Shown here piece after piece: positions 63,816-64,000 of a stretch of DNA of 64,000 nucleotides (position 1 is its first letter; each line of letters starts with the position of its first letter). Made by a program: the position numbers and the translations under genes. Location: positions 1 to 64,000 of the forward strand of contig JALHJW010000004.1 in NCBI GenBank assembly GCA_022839785.1, written 5' to 3'. The notes beneath the pieces were generated by a model. The model ran no database searches. It was not told where the DNA came from and worked only from the letters and a program-made list of their open reading frames with translations. This DNA comes from Desulfovibrio sp. GTDB taxonomy: Bacteria; Desulfobacterota; Desulfovibrionia; Desulfovibrionales; Desulfovibrionaceae.

Positions 63816-64000
63816 ATGGCGAAATACACCTTTGTGGTCATGAACGGTCCGAACCTCGGTCATCTCGGGGAGCGGCAGCCGGACATCTACGGATCGCGCG
63901 GCATGGACGCCCTGCCGGGGCTGGTCCAGGCCCTGCTCGGCCCCCGCGCCGCGGACGTGCGTCTGGAGTGTTTCCAGGCCAACGGCGAGGGCGCGCTCAT
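63816..64000 (+). CDS. aroQ: 3-dehydroquinate dehydratase type II, 5' part
   Basis: The gene runs off the end of the window; 61 codons are visible. The N-terminus YTFVVMNGPNLGHLGERQPD and IYGSRGMDAL match type II dehydroquinases (catalytic Arg and Tyr in LGERQPDIYG), with LECFQANGEGALI next. GAGG precedes the ATG. Shikimate pathway, third step. Confidence 0.9.
   Translation, partial: MAKYTFVVMNGPNLGHLGERQPDIYGSRGMDALPGLVQALLGPRAADVRLECFQANGEGAL

Overview
The window reads as chromosomal core DNA of a high-GC sulfate-reducing deltaproteobacterium of the Desulfovibrio type. The main evidence is an adenylate kinase with the C129/H135/C151/C154 metal-lid set known from Desulfovibrio gigas, a PxxKW-family cysteine-rich protein, a DHH-type manganese pyrophosphatase, a siroheme-type precorrin-2 dehydrogenase beside hemA, and a TTGTGA-N6-TCACAA operator of the HcpR type. 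I see no insertion sequence, prophage, CRISPR array or integron. Coding density is high and most genes sit in tightly coupled runs.

Layout. 1-133: 3' end of a 5S rRNA and its terminator. 0.36-6.2 kb: a glycolipid-binding-family protein, a Nif11-like small protein, an orphan MotB-like protein with a PilZ-like partner, a convergent motAB pair, and several small unknowns. 6.3-13.1 kb: DNA polymerase IV, an M29 aminopeptidase, Mn-pyrophosphatase, a glyoxylate/hydroxypyruvate reductase with glycerate kinase, and a GNAT protein. 13.2-23.6 kb (minus strand): mnmG, a PilZ protein, corC, lnt, prfB (with programmed +1 frameshift), a diguanylate cyclase, a FlhG/MinD-like ATPase, HU, a UshA-like selenoprotein whose Sec codon is an in-frame UGA, and dapA. 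24-31.2 kb: an M20 peptidase, the PxxKW protein, an MTA/SAH-type deaminase, an esterase, PilZ plus a Trk/Ktr potassium channel pair, and an MBL hydrolase. 31.2-37.7 kb: a minus-strand operon pdxJ-acpS-nnr-CBS-tsaE-lysC-cimA. 37.9-51.3 kb: ugd, cheW, mfd, two SurA-like chaperones, a RodZ-like protein, recO, glyQ, glyS and rpsT. 51.5-56.6 kb (minus): adk, tilS, an unknown, hemA, ccsA and precorrin-2 dehydrogenase. 56.7-64 kb: two glycosyltransferases, tRNA-Met, uppP, a small unknown, lptF, lptG, engB and the 5' end of aroQ.

How the genes fit together. ppaC and adk serve the two energetic by-products of sulfate activation (PPi and AMP), and both carry HcpR-like sites. Several cyclic-di-GMP elements (one GGDEF enzyme with an I-site, three PilZ-type proteins) lie close to motility functions (motAB, orphan motB, cheW, flhG-like) and to potassium uptake. 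Envelope functions include lnt, lptFG, uppP, SurA-like proteins and glycosyltransferases. dapA and lysC feed the aspartate family, and cimA opens the citramalate route to isoleucine.

The most unusual signals are: (1) the UshA-like selenoprotein gene, which a standard gene caller would truncate; (2) a 105-nt near-identical inverted block shared by the two convergent motB genes, with only three silent differences; (3) HcpR-type operators at ppaC and adk; (4) a 39-codon ORF coupled to motA by an ATGA overlap.
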